Shown: positions 1 to 8,400 of the stretch, piece after piece | Position numbering within the stretch: position 1 is the stretch's first letter | How the letters are laid out: each line of letters starts with the position of its first letter | Assembly: GCF_033110285.1 (NCBI RefSeq) | Contig: NZ_CP136995.1 | Coordinates: forward strand, 434,001 to 498,000 | Length of the DNA: 64,000 nucleotides | Reading direction: 5' to 3' | From: Ottowia sp. SB7-C50 | GTDB lineage: Bacteria > Pseudomonadota > Gammaproteobacteria > Burkholderiales > Burkholderiaceae_C | Notes under the pieces: generated by a model | Seen by the model: only the letters and a program-made list of their open reading frames with translations | Told to the model about the DNA's origin: nothing | Database searches by the model: none | Made by a program: the position numbers and the translations under genes

Positions 1-1113
1 GGTTACACGCCTGCGGCCCGCGCGCCTGGGCCTCCGAGCGGCAAGGTTGCCGTCATCCCGATCCACGGCACGCTGGTGCGCCGAACCTCGGGCCTCGAGG
101 CCGAATCGGGTCTCGCCAGCTACACCGGTATCGCCGCGCAACTGGACGCCGCGCTCACCAGCCCCGAGGTCGCTGCGATCCTGCTCGACATCGACTCGCC
201 GGGTGGCGAGTCGGGCGGCGTGTTCGATCTGGCCGACCGTATCCGCGTGGCGTCGCAAGTGAAGCCCGTCTGGGCCGTGGCCAACGACATGGCGTTCTCT
301 GCAGCCTATGCGCTGGCGTCCGCCGCCACCCGCGTGTTCGTCGCGCGCACCGGCGGTGTCGGCTCGATTGGCGTCATCGCCATGCACATCGATCAATCCG
401 TCAAGGACGCCAAAGACGGTGTTCGTTACACCGCCGTGTTCGCGGGCGAGCGCAAGAACGACCTCAACCCGCACGAGCCGCTCTCCGACGCCGCGCACGC
501 GGTTCTCAAGGCCGAGGTGGATCGCGTCTACGAGCTGTTCGTCGAGACGGTCGCTCGACATCGCGGCCTCGATGCGGACGCCGTGCGCGCCACCGAAGCG
601 GGCCTGTTCTTCGGACCGGACGCCGTTGCCACCGGTCTTGCCGATGCCGTCGGCAGCCTCGACGACGCGCTCACGCAACTCACGCAATCGCTTTCCCCAC
701 TCCCGACTCAGGTGGCTCCGGCCAGCCAAGCGGGCTTTCTTCGCAACCACCAGATGGAGTCTTCCATGAATGATCGAACCGACCCCGCTGCTCCTGATCG
801 GCCTCTTGCTGATCCTGCTGGCAGTCCTCCTCAACCGTCCGCCGCCTCCACCGCCACCGCGCTGAGCGTGGCCGACGCCGTCGAAATCGCCCAGACCTGC
901 ACGTTGGCCGGGCGAACCGACCTGATTGCGGGCTTCCTCGACGCCCAGTCCTCGCCCGCCAAGGTGCGCAGCCAACTGCTTGCGGCGCAGGCCGAAGCCA
1001 GTCCCGAAATCACCAGCCGCATCGCCCCCGATGCCGCGCGCCCTGTGGCCAGCAATCCGCTGATCGACGCCGCCAAGCAGATCGCAGCGCAATCCACCAA
1101 GAAGGAGATCTGA
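1..1113 (+). CDS. Phage S49-family capsid protease (lambda gpC-like), 5' truncated
   Basis: Serine protease of the SppA/S49 family that matures the procapsid and whose C-terminal part carries the scaffold. The frame is open from base 1 (GKVAVIPIHGTL precedes the internal GTG at 76), so the start lies outside the window. Visible hallmarks are the LLDIDSPGGESGG strand-loop, the nucleophile-type motif NDMAFSAAYALAS and the GGVGSIGV segment typical of phage S49 proteases. After about residue 240 the sequence becomes a Pro/Ala-rich linker and a helical tail that coincides with a nested scaffold reading frame. The stop at 1113 is one base before the start of the decoration protein. The identification is firm from motif and gene order. 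Confidence 0.9.
   Translation, partial: GYTPAARAPGPPSGKVAVIPIHGTLVRRTSGLEAESGLASYTGIAAQLDAALTSPEVAAILLDIDSPGGESGGVFDLADRIRVASQVKPVWAVANDMAFSAAYALASAATRVFVARTGGVGSIGVIAMHIDQSVKDAKDGVRYTAVFAGERKNDLNPHEPLSDAAHAVLKAEVDRVYELFVETVARHRGLDADAVRATEAGLFFGPDAVATGLADAVGSLDDALTQLTQSLSPLPTQVAPASQAGFLRNHQMESSMNDRTDPAAPDRPLADPAGSPPQPSAASTATALSVADAVEIAQTCTLAGRTDLIAGFLDAQSSPAKVRSQLLAAQAEASPEITSRIAPDAARPVASNPLIDAAKQIAAQSTKKEI
766..1113 (+). CDS. Nested in-frame scaffold protein (Nu3-like internal start)
   Basis: An ATG at 766 lies in the same frame as the protease and is preceded by GGAG with six bases of spacing, an unusually good ribosome site for the interior of a gene. Translation from it would give a 115-residue protein: a Pro/Ala-rich N-terminus (DPAAPDRPLADPAG), then a helical Ala-rich segment ending in TKKEI. 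In lambda, scaffold protein Nu3 is made from an internal start in gene C, and this is the same arrangement. The site is seen in the sequence; that it is used is inferred from the lambda precedent. Confidence 0.6.
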   Translation: MNDRTDPAAPDRPLADPAGSPPQPSAASTATALSVADAVEIAQTCTLAGRTDLIAGFLDAQSSPAKVRSQLLAAQAEASPEITSRIAPDAARPVASNPLIDAAKQIAAQSTKKEI

Positions 1114-1114
1114 G

Positions 1115-1492
1115 ATGCCCGCTCTCGCCGAACCTCTGAACCTGGGCGACCTGCTCAAGTACGAAGCCCCCAACCTTTACTCGCGCGACCGCGTCACGGT
1201 CGCTTCGGGCCAGAACCTGCCGCTGGGCACGGTGGTCGGCATCGTCACCGCAACGGCCAAGTTCAAACAGCTCGATCCGTCCGCAGAAGACGGCACGCAG
1301 GTCGCCGCTGGCGTGCTGCTACAGGCCTGCGATGCCACCTTGATCGACCGTGACGACGGTCTCGTCGTCGCGCGCCACGCCATCGTCGCCCACCATGCGC
1401 TCGCGTGGCCCGACGCCATCACCACCGCCGAAAAACTCACCGCCATTGCGCAGCTTAAGGCGCTGGGCGTGCTCGTTCGCCAAGGAGCCTGA
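1115..1492 (+). CDS. Head decoration protein (lambda gpD family)
   Basis: A 125-residue protein that would trimerise on the outside of the expanded capsid and stabilise it against DNA pressure. The family signature is the central VTVASGQNLPLGTVVGIVTATAKFKQLDPSAEDGTQVAAGVL stretch (given here as the region around residues 27-70), typical of the HDPD fold. It lies between protease/scaffold and major capsid protein, the usual lambda order, and begins two bases after the previous stop with GAAGGAG as ribosome site. Length is normal for the family (about 110-130). Confidence 0.88.
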   Translation: MPALAEPLNLGDLLKYEAPNLYSRDRVTVASGQNLPLGTVVGIVTATAKFKQLDPSAEDGTQVAAGVLLQACDATLIDRDDGLVVARHAIVAHHALAWPDAITTAEKLTAIAQLKALGVLVRQGA

Positions 1493-1494
1493 CC

Positions 1495-2499
1495 ATGAAC
1501 AACCCCTTCAGCAACCCCGCCTTCTCGATGACGGCGCTGACCGCCGCCATCAACATCCTGCCCAACCGCTACGGGCGTCTGGAAGAACTGAACCTGATGC
1601 CGTCCAAGCCGGTACGGCAGCGCCAGATCGTCGTCGAGGAAATGAACGGCGTGCTCAACTTGCTGCCTACGCTGCCACCGGGTTCACCCGGCACGGTTGG
1701 CGTGCGTGGAAAACGCAAGCTGCGCTCTTTCGTCGTGCCGCACATCCCGCACGACGACGTGGTGCTGCCGGAGGAAGTCCAAGGCATCCGTGCCTTCGGC
1801 TCGGAAACCGAAACTGAGACGGTGGCAGGCGTGATTGCGCGCCATCTGGAGACGATGCGCAACAAGCATGCGATCACACTGGAGCACCTGCGCATGGGTG
1901 CGCTCAAGGGCGTGATCCTCGACGCGGACGGCTCGGTTCTCTACGACCTGTTCGATGCCTTCGATATCACCCAGCAGGCGGTGGCCTTCGAGCTCGGCAC
2001 GGCGGGCACCAATGTGAAAGCCAAGTGCACCACGGTGCTGGCAACCATCGAGGAGAACCTCAAAGGCGAGTTCATGAATGGTGTCCATTGCCTGTGCTCG
2101 CCGGAGTTCTTCGCCGCGCTCACCGGCCACGCCAAGGTCGAGAAGGCCTTCGAGAACTGGCAGAACGGGGCAATCCTCATCAACGACGTGCGTCGCGGCT
2201 TCACCTACGGCGGTATTACCTTCGAGGAGTACCGGGGTCAGGCCACCGATGCCAGCGGAACCGCACGCCGTTTCATCGCCGCTGGCGAGGCTCATGCCTT
2301 CCCGCTGGGCACCATCGACACCTTCGGCACCTACTTCGCACCGGCGGATTTCAACGAAACCGTCAACACGGTCGGCCAGCCGCTGTACGCCAAGCAGGAG
2401 CCGCGCAAGTTCGACCGGGGCACCGATCTGCACACGCAGTCCAACCCGCTGCCGATGTGCCATCGTCCGGGCGTGCTGGTGAAGTTGACGGTGGCGTGA
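1495..2499 (+). CDS. Major capsid protein (lambda gpE family)
   Basis: A 334-residue protein of the phage capsid E family, which forms the icosahedral shell. The N-terminal MNNPFSNPAFSMTALTAAINILPN and the RKLRSFVVPHIPHDDVVLPEEVQGIRAFG region are characteristic, as are the C-terminal TDLHTQSNPLPMCHRPGVLVKL residues. A GGAG ribosome site precedes the start. It follows the decoration gene directly and its stop overlaps the next start (TGATG), so translation is coupled. Confidence 0.92.
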   Translation: MNNPFSNPAFSMTALTAAINILPNRYGRLEELNLMPSKPVRQRQIVVEEMNGVLNLLPTLPPGSPGTVGVRGKRKLRSFVVPHIPHDDVVLPEEVQGIRAFGSETETETVAGVIARHLETMRNKHAITLEHLRMGALKGVILDADGSVLYDLFDAFDITQQAVAFELGTAGTNVKAKCTTVLATIEENLKGEFMNGVHCLCSPEFFAALTGHAKVEKAFENWQNGAILINDVRRGFTYGGITFEEYRGQATDASGTARRFIAAGEAHAFPLGTIDTFGTYFAPADFNETVNTVGQPLYAKQEPRKFDRGTDLHTQSNPLPMCHRPGVLVKLTVA

Positions 2500-2801
2500 T
2501 GAGTCTCGTCGAGCAGATCTACGAATCGGCCGCCAATGCCGGGCTCTTGAAGGACTGCCTCTGGCGTCCTTCGGACGGCACGACAGCGCAGCGCCACCCG
2601 GTTGGCTTCGCCGCTCCGGACGACACCGTGTTCGACGGCCTGGCCTCGACCACCGACTATCAGATGTCGTATCCGGCCTCGGTGTTCCTGGGGCTGGTTC
2701 CGCGCGAGGCGGTCGAGATCGATGGCGTGATCTATCAGGTGCGTAGCACCCGGGCCGTGGGCGACGGCTCGGAGATGCGCGCACAGCTCACCCGGGTGTA
2801 G
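2499..2801 (+). CDS. Head-tail joining protein (gpFII/Phage_attach-like)
   Basis: A 100-residue protein starting at an ATG that overlaps the capsid stop by one base (TGATG). The central DYQMSYPASVFLGLVPREAVEIDGVIYQVR region, a beta-rich stretch, resembles small head-completion proteins of the lambda FII type. The position immediately after the capsid gene also fits a neck protein that closes the portal and receives the tail. The family call is from size, position and partial resemblance and is moderately secure. Confidence 0.7.
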   Translation: MSLVEQIYESAANAGLLKDCLWRPSDGTTAQRHPVGFAAPDDTVFDGLASTTDYQMSYPASVFLGLVPREAVEIDGVIYQVRSTRAVGDGSEMRAQLTRV

Positions 2802-2805
2802 TGCC

Positions 2806-3252
2806 GTGTCCGGCAACTCGATCCGCGAACAGATTCTGCTCGCGGTGATGGCGGCTGTCCGCACGCCGGTGGAATCGCTCGGCGCCACGCTACACCGCTC
2901 GCCCACGGTGGCCATCAGCCGGGAGCAATGCCCGGCGCTGGTGGTGTTTCCCGAGTCCGAATCCATCACCGAGCGTGCCAACGACCGCGTGACGCGTGAG
3001 CTCACGGTGCGCCTCGTCGCGCTGGCCCGCGCGGTGCCTCCCGCAATTCCCGAGACAGAAGCCGACCGGCTGCTCACCGCCGCCCATGCTGCGCTGCTGG
3101 CTGACCGGAATCTGGGTGGCCTTGCCTTGGGTATCCGCGAGCAGGAATGCGAGTGGGACGTCGAGGACGCCGATGCGGTGGCCGCCACGATTCCGGCGCG
3201 CTATGCGATCACTTACCGGACGCTCGAAACCGATCTTTCAGCCAAAGGATGA
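2806..3252 (+). CDS. Tail terminator / minor tail protein (gpU/Z-like)
   Basis: A 148-residue protein with a GTG start (VSGNSIREQILLAVMAAV). It has an amphipathic N-terminal helix, then beta-strand-rich sequence (ELTVRLVALARAVPP) and a C-terminal ATIPARYAITYRT strand. This pattern, and the position between head-joining and tail-tube genes, fit the tail terminator fold used to stop tail polymerisation and connect to the head. Its stop overlaps the next frame's upstream ATG. The functional assignment is inference from position and fold pattern. Confidence 0.6.
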   Translation: MSGNSIREQILLAVMAAVRTPVESLGATLHRSPTVAISREQCPALVVFPESESITERANDRVTRELTVRLVALARAVPPAIPETEADRLLTAAHAALLADRNLGGLALGIREQECEWDVEDADAVAATIPARYAITYRTLETDLSAKG

Positions 3253-3257
3253 CCCCC

Positions 3258-3479
3258 ATGACTTCCATCGTTCTGACTCAGCCGCACACCCACGCGGGCC
3301 AAGCCTACAAGGCGGGCGAACGGCTCGATGTGGATGGCAGCACTGCCGACTGGCTCATCGCCAACGGCATCGCCCGCCACGACCGCCAGCCCGTACCCGA
3401 GCCCCAGCCGCAAGGCGACGGCACACCCATTGAGCCCATCCGACCCATCACCACCCAACGCAAGGAATCCAAATCATGA
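3258..3479 (+). CDS. Small phage protein (DUF7210-like)
   Basis: A 73-residue protein. The start at 3258 (MTSIVLTQPHTHAGQAYKAG) was chosen over the ATG at 3249, which overlaps the upstream stop, because AAAGGA sits eight bases before it. The pattern 'LTQPHTHAG..YKAGERLDVDGSTADWLIANGIA' matches small phage proteins found between tail terminator and tail tube genes; the tail end is Pro-rich. The role is unknown. Its stop overlaps the tail-tube start by four bases. Confidence 0.65.
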   Translation: MTSIVLTQPHTHAGQAYKAGERLDVDGSTADWLIANGIARHDRQPVPEPQPQGDGTPIEPIRPITTQRKESKS

Positions 3480-4228
3480 GCACCTACGCCAGTTTTCAGG
3501 GCCGTGTCTTCCTCGGCAAGCGCGACGAATCCGGCCTGCCCATCGAAGTGCGCTCGCCCGGCAACGTCGCCGAGCTCAAGCTCTCGCTCAAGACCGACGT
3601 GCTGGAGCATTACGAGAGCCAGACCGGCCAGCGCTCGCTCGACCACCGGATGGTCAAGCAAAAGTCGGCCACCGTGAACCTCACCATCGAGGAGTTCACC
3701 AAGGAAAACCTCGCGCTGGCGCTGTACGGCAACCACGTCACCGGCAGCACAGGCACTGTGACCGCCGAAACGATCGGCGGCGCTGCTCCGGTGGTCGGCG
3801 ACCGCTACTTCTTCGCCCATCCCAAGGTGTCGGCGCTGGTGGTGACCGACTCGGCGGGCACGCCCGCGACGCTGACCGCAGGCACGCACTACACCGCCGA
3901 CACCGACTTCGGTGCCCTCCAGTTTCTGGATATCACCGGCTTCACCGCACCGTTCAAGGCCGCCTACAGCTACGGCGTCGCCACCGAGATCGGCATCTTC
4001 ACGCAGGCGCTGCCCGAGCGCTACCTGCGCCTGGAAGGCATCAACACCGCGCAGGGCAACGCCAAGGTGCTGGTCGAGCTGTACCGCGTGGCCTTCGATC
4101 CCTTGAAGGAAATCTCCTTCATTTCGGACGAGTACAACAAGTTCGAGCTGGAAGGCTCGCTCCTGGCCGACACCACCAAGCCTTATGACGCGGTGCTTGG
4201 CCAGTTCGGCCGCATCGTGCAACTGTGA
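3476..4228 (+). CDS. Major tail tube protein
   Basis: A 250-residue protein that would polymerise into the inner tail tube around the tape measure. Evidence: it starts right before the G/GT chaperone pair, and begins MSTYASFQGRVFLGKRD, typical of tail-tube proteins. It has an Ig-like insertion (VGDRYFFAHPKVSALVVTDSAGTPA, about residues 105-130) and a conserved C-terminal 'EISFISDEYNKFELEGSLLAD'. The stop TGA overlaps the ATG of the next gene at 4228. Confidence 0.82.
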   Translation: MSTYASFQGRVFLGKRDESGLPIEVRSPGNVAELKLSLKTDVLEHYESQTGQRSLDHRMVKQKSATVNLTIEEFTKENLALALYGNHVTGSTGTVTAETIGGAAPVVGDRYFFAHPKVSALVVTDSAGTPATLTAGTHYTADTDFGALQFLDITGFTAPFKAAYSYGVATEIGIFTQALPERYLRLEGINTAQGNAKVLVELYRVAFDPLKEISFISDEYNKFELEGSLLADTTKPYDAVLGQFGRIVQL

Positions 4229-4638
4229 TGGGGACTGCCATGAGCGATCTGGAAACCCTCATCCCGCAAGCGGTGGAGCTGGTCATCGACGGGGAGCCGT
4301 TGGCTATCAAGCCACTCAAGGTCGGCCAGATGCCCGCCTTCCTGCGCGCGATCACGCCGGTGATGCAGCAGATCGGCGGCGATGGTATCGACTGGCTGGC
4401 CCTGTTCGGCGAGCGCGGCGACGACTTGCTGACGGCAGTGTCCATCGCCGTCGGCAAGCCCCGCGCGTGGGTCGACGCACTCGATGCCGACCAGGCCATC
4501 CTGTTGGCGGCCAAGGTGCTTGAGGTCAACGCCGATTTTTTTACCCGGACGGTGATGCCTCGGCTCGACGGGTTGATCGCGCAGACGAGCGCGGCGGTGG
4601 CAGTGACCACGGCTGGTTCGACACCGTCCAGCACCTGA
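4228..4638 (+). CDS. Tail assembly chaperone, short form (gpG-like)
   Basis: A 136-residue product in the unshifted frame. The start at 4228 overlaps the tail-tube stop; an alternative ATG at 4240 (MSDLETLIPQAVELVIDG) is also plausible. The N-terminal part 'EPLAIKPLKVGQMPAFLRAITPVM' and the following helical region resemble phage tail chaperones located between tail tube and tape measure. The final 30 or so residues (after the T7 run) look less structured, as expected when the shifted frame carries the conserved extension. It is expected to bind the tape measure during tail assembly. Confidence 0.75.
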   Translation: MGTAMSDLETLIPQAVELVIDGEPLAIKPLKVGQMPAFLRAITPVMQQIGGDGIDWLALFGERGDDLLTAVSIAVGKPRAWVDALDADQAILLAAKVLEVNADFFTRTVMPRLDGLIAQTSAAVAVTTAGSTPSST

Positions 4639-4844
4639 TCGAGCGCGGCCACCGGTTGCCCGACATCCTCGACTACACCCTTGCGCAGGTGCGCGGCTTC
4701 GCCGCCGCCACCGCGCGTGAGGACGCCGCACGCGATGCCCGGCTGCTCTCGCTGATCGCCATCGGCGCACGCGGCGACTCGCGTCACCTCGACCAGACCC
4801 TCGACAGGCTCCAAAACCATGCGCATCTCGGTTCGCATCGATAG
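4228..4844 (+). CDS. Tail assembly chaperone, -1 frameshift fusion (gpGT-like)
   Basis: If ribosomes slip back one base on the seven-T run at 4536-4542, the short chaperone is extended in the -1 frame. The shifted frame is closed upstream by TGA at 4521 and has no sensible start of its own before the conserved region. It reads ...GWFDTVQHLIERGHRLPDIL, DYTLAQVRGFAAATAREDAARDARL and ends at 4844. The fusion would be about 205 residues. G/GT pairs made by -1 slippage before the tape-measure gene are a general property of long-tailed phages. The sequence shows the slippery run and the open second frame; the event itself is inferred. Confidence 0.72.
4536..4542 (+). promoter_or_regulatory. Programmed -1 frameshift slippery site (T TTT TTT)
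   Basis: A run of seven T read as GAT TTT TTT ACC in the zero frame is the X XXY YYZ heptamer with X=Y=Z=T, allowing both tRNAs to re-pair after slipping to TTT TTT TAC. It lies inside the overlap of the two chaperone frames (4524-4638). ACCCG directly after it can pair with CGGGT at 4569-4573, a possible stimulatory stem. Confidence 0.65.
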
Positions 4845-5463
4845 CAAGGCCGCGCAGGCGCAGTTGCGCCGCTGGGGCGGCGAGTTCCGCGAGAAGGTCC
4901 AGAAGGTAGTCGCGCGCGGCATTGCCAGTGAGGCCGCCGAACTCAAGCAGGACGTGCGCAGCCACGTCGCGGGCCAGATGACGGTGGTCAAGAAGTCCTT
5001 CGTCAAGGGCTTCACTGCCAAGGTGCTCGACAAGGACAAGAACCGGCTGCCTGCGCTCTACGTCGGCTCGCGTATCCCGTGGTCGGGCATTCACGAGCGT
5101 GGCGGCTCTATTTCCGGCCGGATGCTGATCCCACTGCACGGTCGTGTCGGCCGCAAACGCTTCAAGGCGCAGATCGCCGAGTTGATGCGCGGTGGGAACG
5201 CCTACTTCATCAAGAACGCCAAGGGGAACATCGTGCTGATGGCCGAGAACATCAAGGAATACGACCGGCCACTGTCGGGCTTCAAGCGCCGCTACCGCAA
5301 GGCCGAGGGCATCAAGCGGCTCAAACGTGGAGCAGATGTACCCATCGCCGTGTTGGTGCCCCGGGTGCAGCTCAAGAAGCGCCTGAACGTCGAACGCATC
5401 GTCGCCGGTCGGATTCCGCGCCTCTCCGCACGGATCGAGAAGCAGTTGCGGCTGGTGGACTGA
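4819..5463 (+). CDS. Phage protein, DUF6441-like (minor tail region)
   Basis: A 214-residue basic protein beginning inside the end of the GT frame. Features are an N-terminal helical section (IDSKAAQAQLRRWGGEFREKVQKVVARGIASEAAELKQDV), a central 'YVGSRIPWSGIHERGGSISGRMLIPLHGR' motif and many Lys/Arg. It looks like the DUF6441 family, regularly found between tail chaperones and tape measure in siphoviruses of proteobacteria. The exact function is not established; a tail-assembly role is likely from position. Confidence 0.7.
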   Translation: MRISVRIDSKAAQAQLRRWGGEFREKVQKVVARGIASEAAELKQDVRSHVAGQMTVVKKSFVKGFTAKVLDKDKNRLPALYVGSRIPWSGIHERGGSISGRMLIPLHGRVGRKRFKAQIAELMRGGNAYFIKNAKGNIVLMAENIKEYDRPLSGFKRRYRKAEGIKRLKRGADVPIAVLVPRVQLKKRLNVERIVAGRIPRLSARIEKQLRLVD

Positions 5464-5464
5464 A

Positions 5465-8400
5465 ATGGCAAACCGCATTTCCATCCTTGTTGCGCTCGAA
5501 GGCGCTGACGAGGGGCTCAAACGCGCAATCAATTCGGCCGAGCGCAGTCTTGGCGAGTTCGGCGCAAACGCCAAGACCGCAGGCGATAAAGCTGCCGCCG
5601 GGATGGCCGAGGTCAAGGCCGGAATGAGCGCATTTGGCGATCAGGTCGCCAAGGCCAAGACGCAGTTGCTGGCTTTCCTCACCATCAACTGGGCCAGTGG
5701 CAAGGTGCAGGAGATCGTCCAGATCGCCGACGCCTGGAACATGATGTCTGCGCGGCTCAAGCTCGCCACCGCTGGCAGCCGCGAGTACACGGTCGCGCAG
5801 AAGGAACTGTTCGCCATCTCGCAGCGCATCGGCGTGCCGATCCAGGAGACCGCCACGCTTTACGGCAAGCTGCAACAGGCTGTGCGGATGCTGGGCGGAG
5901 AGCAGCAGGATGCCCTCTCGCTCACCGAAAGAATCTCGCAAGCACTGCGTATCTCAGGTGCATCGGCCACCGAGGCGCAGTCGTCCCTGCTGCAGTTCGG
6001 GCAGGCCCTGGCCTCGGGCGTGCTGCGCGGCGAGGAATTCAACTCTGTCGTCGAGAACAGCCCTCGTCTGGCCAAGGCGCTCGCCGATGGTCTGAACGTG
6101 CCCATCGGACGGCTGAGGAAGCTCGCCGAAGAAGGGCGGCTCACCGCCGACGTGGTGGTCAACGCGCTGATGAGTCAGAAGGACAAGCTGGCCGCCGAGT
6201 ACGCGCAGTTGCCCGTGACCGTCAGTCAGGCATTCACGCGCCTGTCGAACGTCTTCGGCCAGTGGATCAGCAAACTTGACGAATCGACCGGCTTCACCAA
6301 GAAGCTCGCCGAGGCGCTGACGTGGCTGTCGGAGAACCTGGACACGGTGATGAAGTGGCTGGGGCGCATCGCCGAGGTCGGCCTCGCGGTGCTGGTCTAC
6401 CGCCTGATCCCGGCGCTGATCATCGCGTGGCAGACGGCGGGGGCGGCAGCGGTGACAGCCGCCAGCACCACGGCGGCGGCGTGGGCAACGGCCAACCTGT
6501 CGTTGTCGAACGCCATCGCCACGGTCGGCAAGCTGCGCGTGGCCTTCGGCGTGCTCGGCGCGGCCATCATCGGCTGGGAGATTGGGACGTGGCTGTCAGA
6601 GAAGTTCGAGATCGTCCGCAAGGCGGGCATCTTCATGGTCGAGGTGCTGATGAAGGGCATCGAGCACCTGCGCTTCCAGTGGGAGGTGTTCGCCGCCATC
6701 TTCACGTCCGACACCATCGCGGAAGCCACGAAACGGCACGAACAGCGGCTCGCGGAGATGAATCGCATCTTCGCCGAGATGTACGCGGACGCCACCGAAG
6801 GCGCGAACGCCGCCAAGGGCGCGATGAACACCGCCGCGACCGCTGCCGAGGAGATCGCCAAGCGGCTCGAAGCCGTGCGCCAGGGCACGCAGGAAGCGGT
6901 CGGACGCGGCATCGAGGCGGTGCACGCCGCGCTGGAGAAGCTCAAGTCCCGGCTGGGCGAGGTCGAACAGGCCGTCGGCAAGGCCCAAGGCGTGGTCAAC
7001 GATGCCACCGCCAAGATGGCCGAAGCCTACAAGGGGCTGACGTCCATCGTCGAGGCCAGCCTCGCCCAGCAGGTGCAGGCGGTGAAGAACCGCTACGACC
7101 AGGAGAAGGCGGAACTGGATCGCACCCAGCAATCCGAAACCGCCAGGATCACCAAGTCTACGCAGCTGCTCGCCGAGGCACTGACGCAGCAGGCGACCCT
7201 GCGCCGTCAGGCCACGACCGAGACGCTCGGCCTGATCGATCAGGAAACGCAGGCGCGCAAGGACGCCGCCGCCCGGCAAGGCCAGACCGAGGACGAGCGC
7301 CGGGCCAACGTGCAGCGTGTCGAGAACGACATCCTCGCCACCAAGCGCCAGACCCTGGCGCAGGCGCTCTCCGAGTACCGCCAGCACATCGACGCCCTCA
7401 ACGCCGAAGCCAACCGGCATCTGGCGGAAGTGCAGCGCATCGAGGAAGCCAAGCGCCAGTTGTCGATGTCCACGGAGGAGCGCATCCGCGACATCCGCCG
7501 CCAGGGCATGACGGAGTATGAGGCGACTGAGGATCGCAAGCGCCAGATCGCGGAGATGCAGGAGCAGGCGCGCCGGGCGCTGGCCAACGGTGAATTGGAG
7601 CTTGCCCGCCAGCTTGCGCAGAAGGCGATGGACATGGCCGCGCAGGTGGCCACCAGCCAGACCAACGAGGCCAAGCGCGGCGAGGAAGCGCGCAAGCAGT
7701 CCGAGCAGGCGGTGTCGCAGGTCACGCAGCTCGAAGCGCAGTCGCGCGAGGCCTACCGCAGGCAGGAGTACCAGCAAGCAGCCGACCTGATGCGCCAAGC
7801 CGATCAGTTGCGCGCGGAACTGGCGCAGAAGGCCAAGGATGCCGACGTGCAGGCCGCGCAAGGAAAACAAGGGGTGCGTGACGCCATCGACCGCATCCGC
7901 CAGTCTGAGGAAATCCTCAACCAGGCGCTGGATGCCGAGGCCAAGGCGCACCAGACCGCTGCACGCGAAGCGCTCAGCGCGCGTGACCAGATTCGCCAGA
8001 CGCTGGAGCAGACGCAAACCCAGATCGACCAGGTCACCGCCAAGCTCAAGGACGGCCTGAAGGTCACGCTCGACGCCGACACCACGCGCTTCGACAAGGC
8101 CATCGCCGATCTGGACAAGGCGCTGGCCGAGAAGGAATACCTGCTGCAGATCCAGGCCGATCTGCAGGAAGCGGAGAAGAAGCTCAAGGAATACGAGCAG
8201 CTGCTCAAGGAAGGCAAGACGCTGCCGGTCGATGCCGATGTGTCCAAGGCCAAGGAGGCACTGGACAAGCTCAAGACCTACGCCGATCAGAACGCGCAGT
8301 TCGAGCTGAAGGTGGCGACCGAAAAGGCGCAGGCGGCAATCACCAATGTCGAGGGGATGATCAAGGCGCTGAATCGCATCCAGACCGAGTCGCAGCATCA

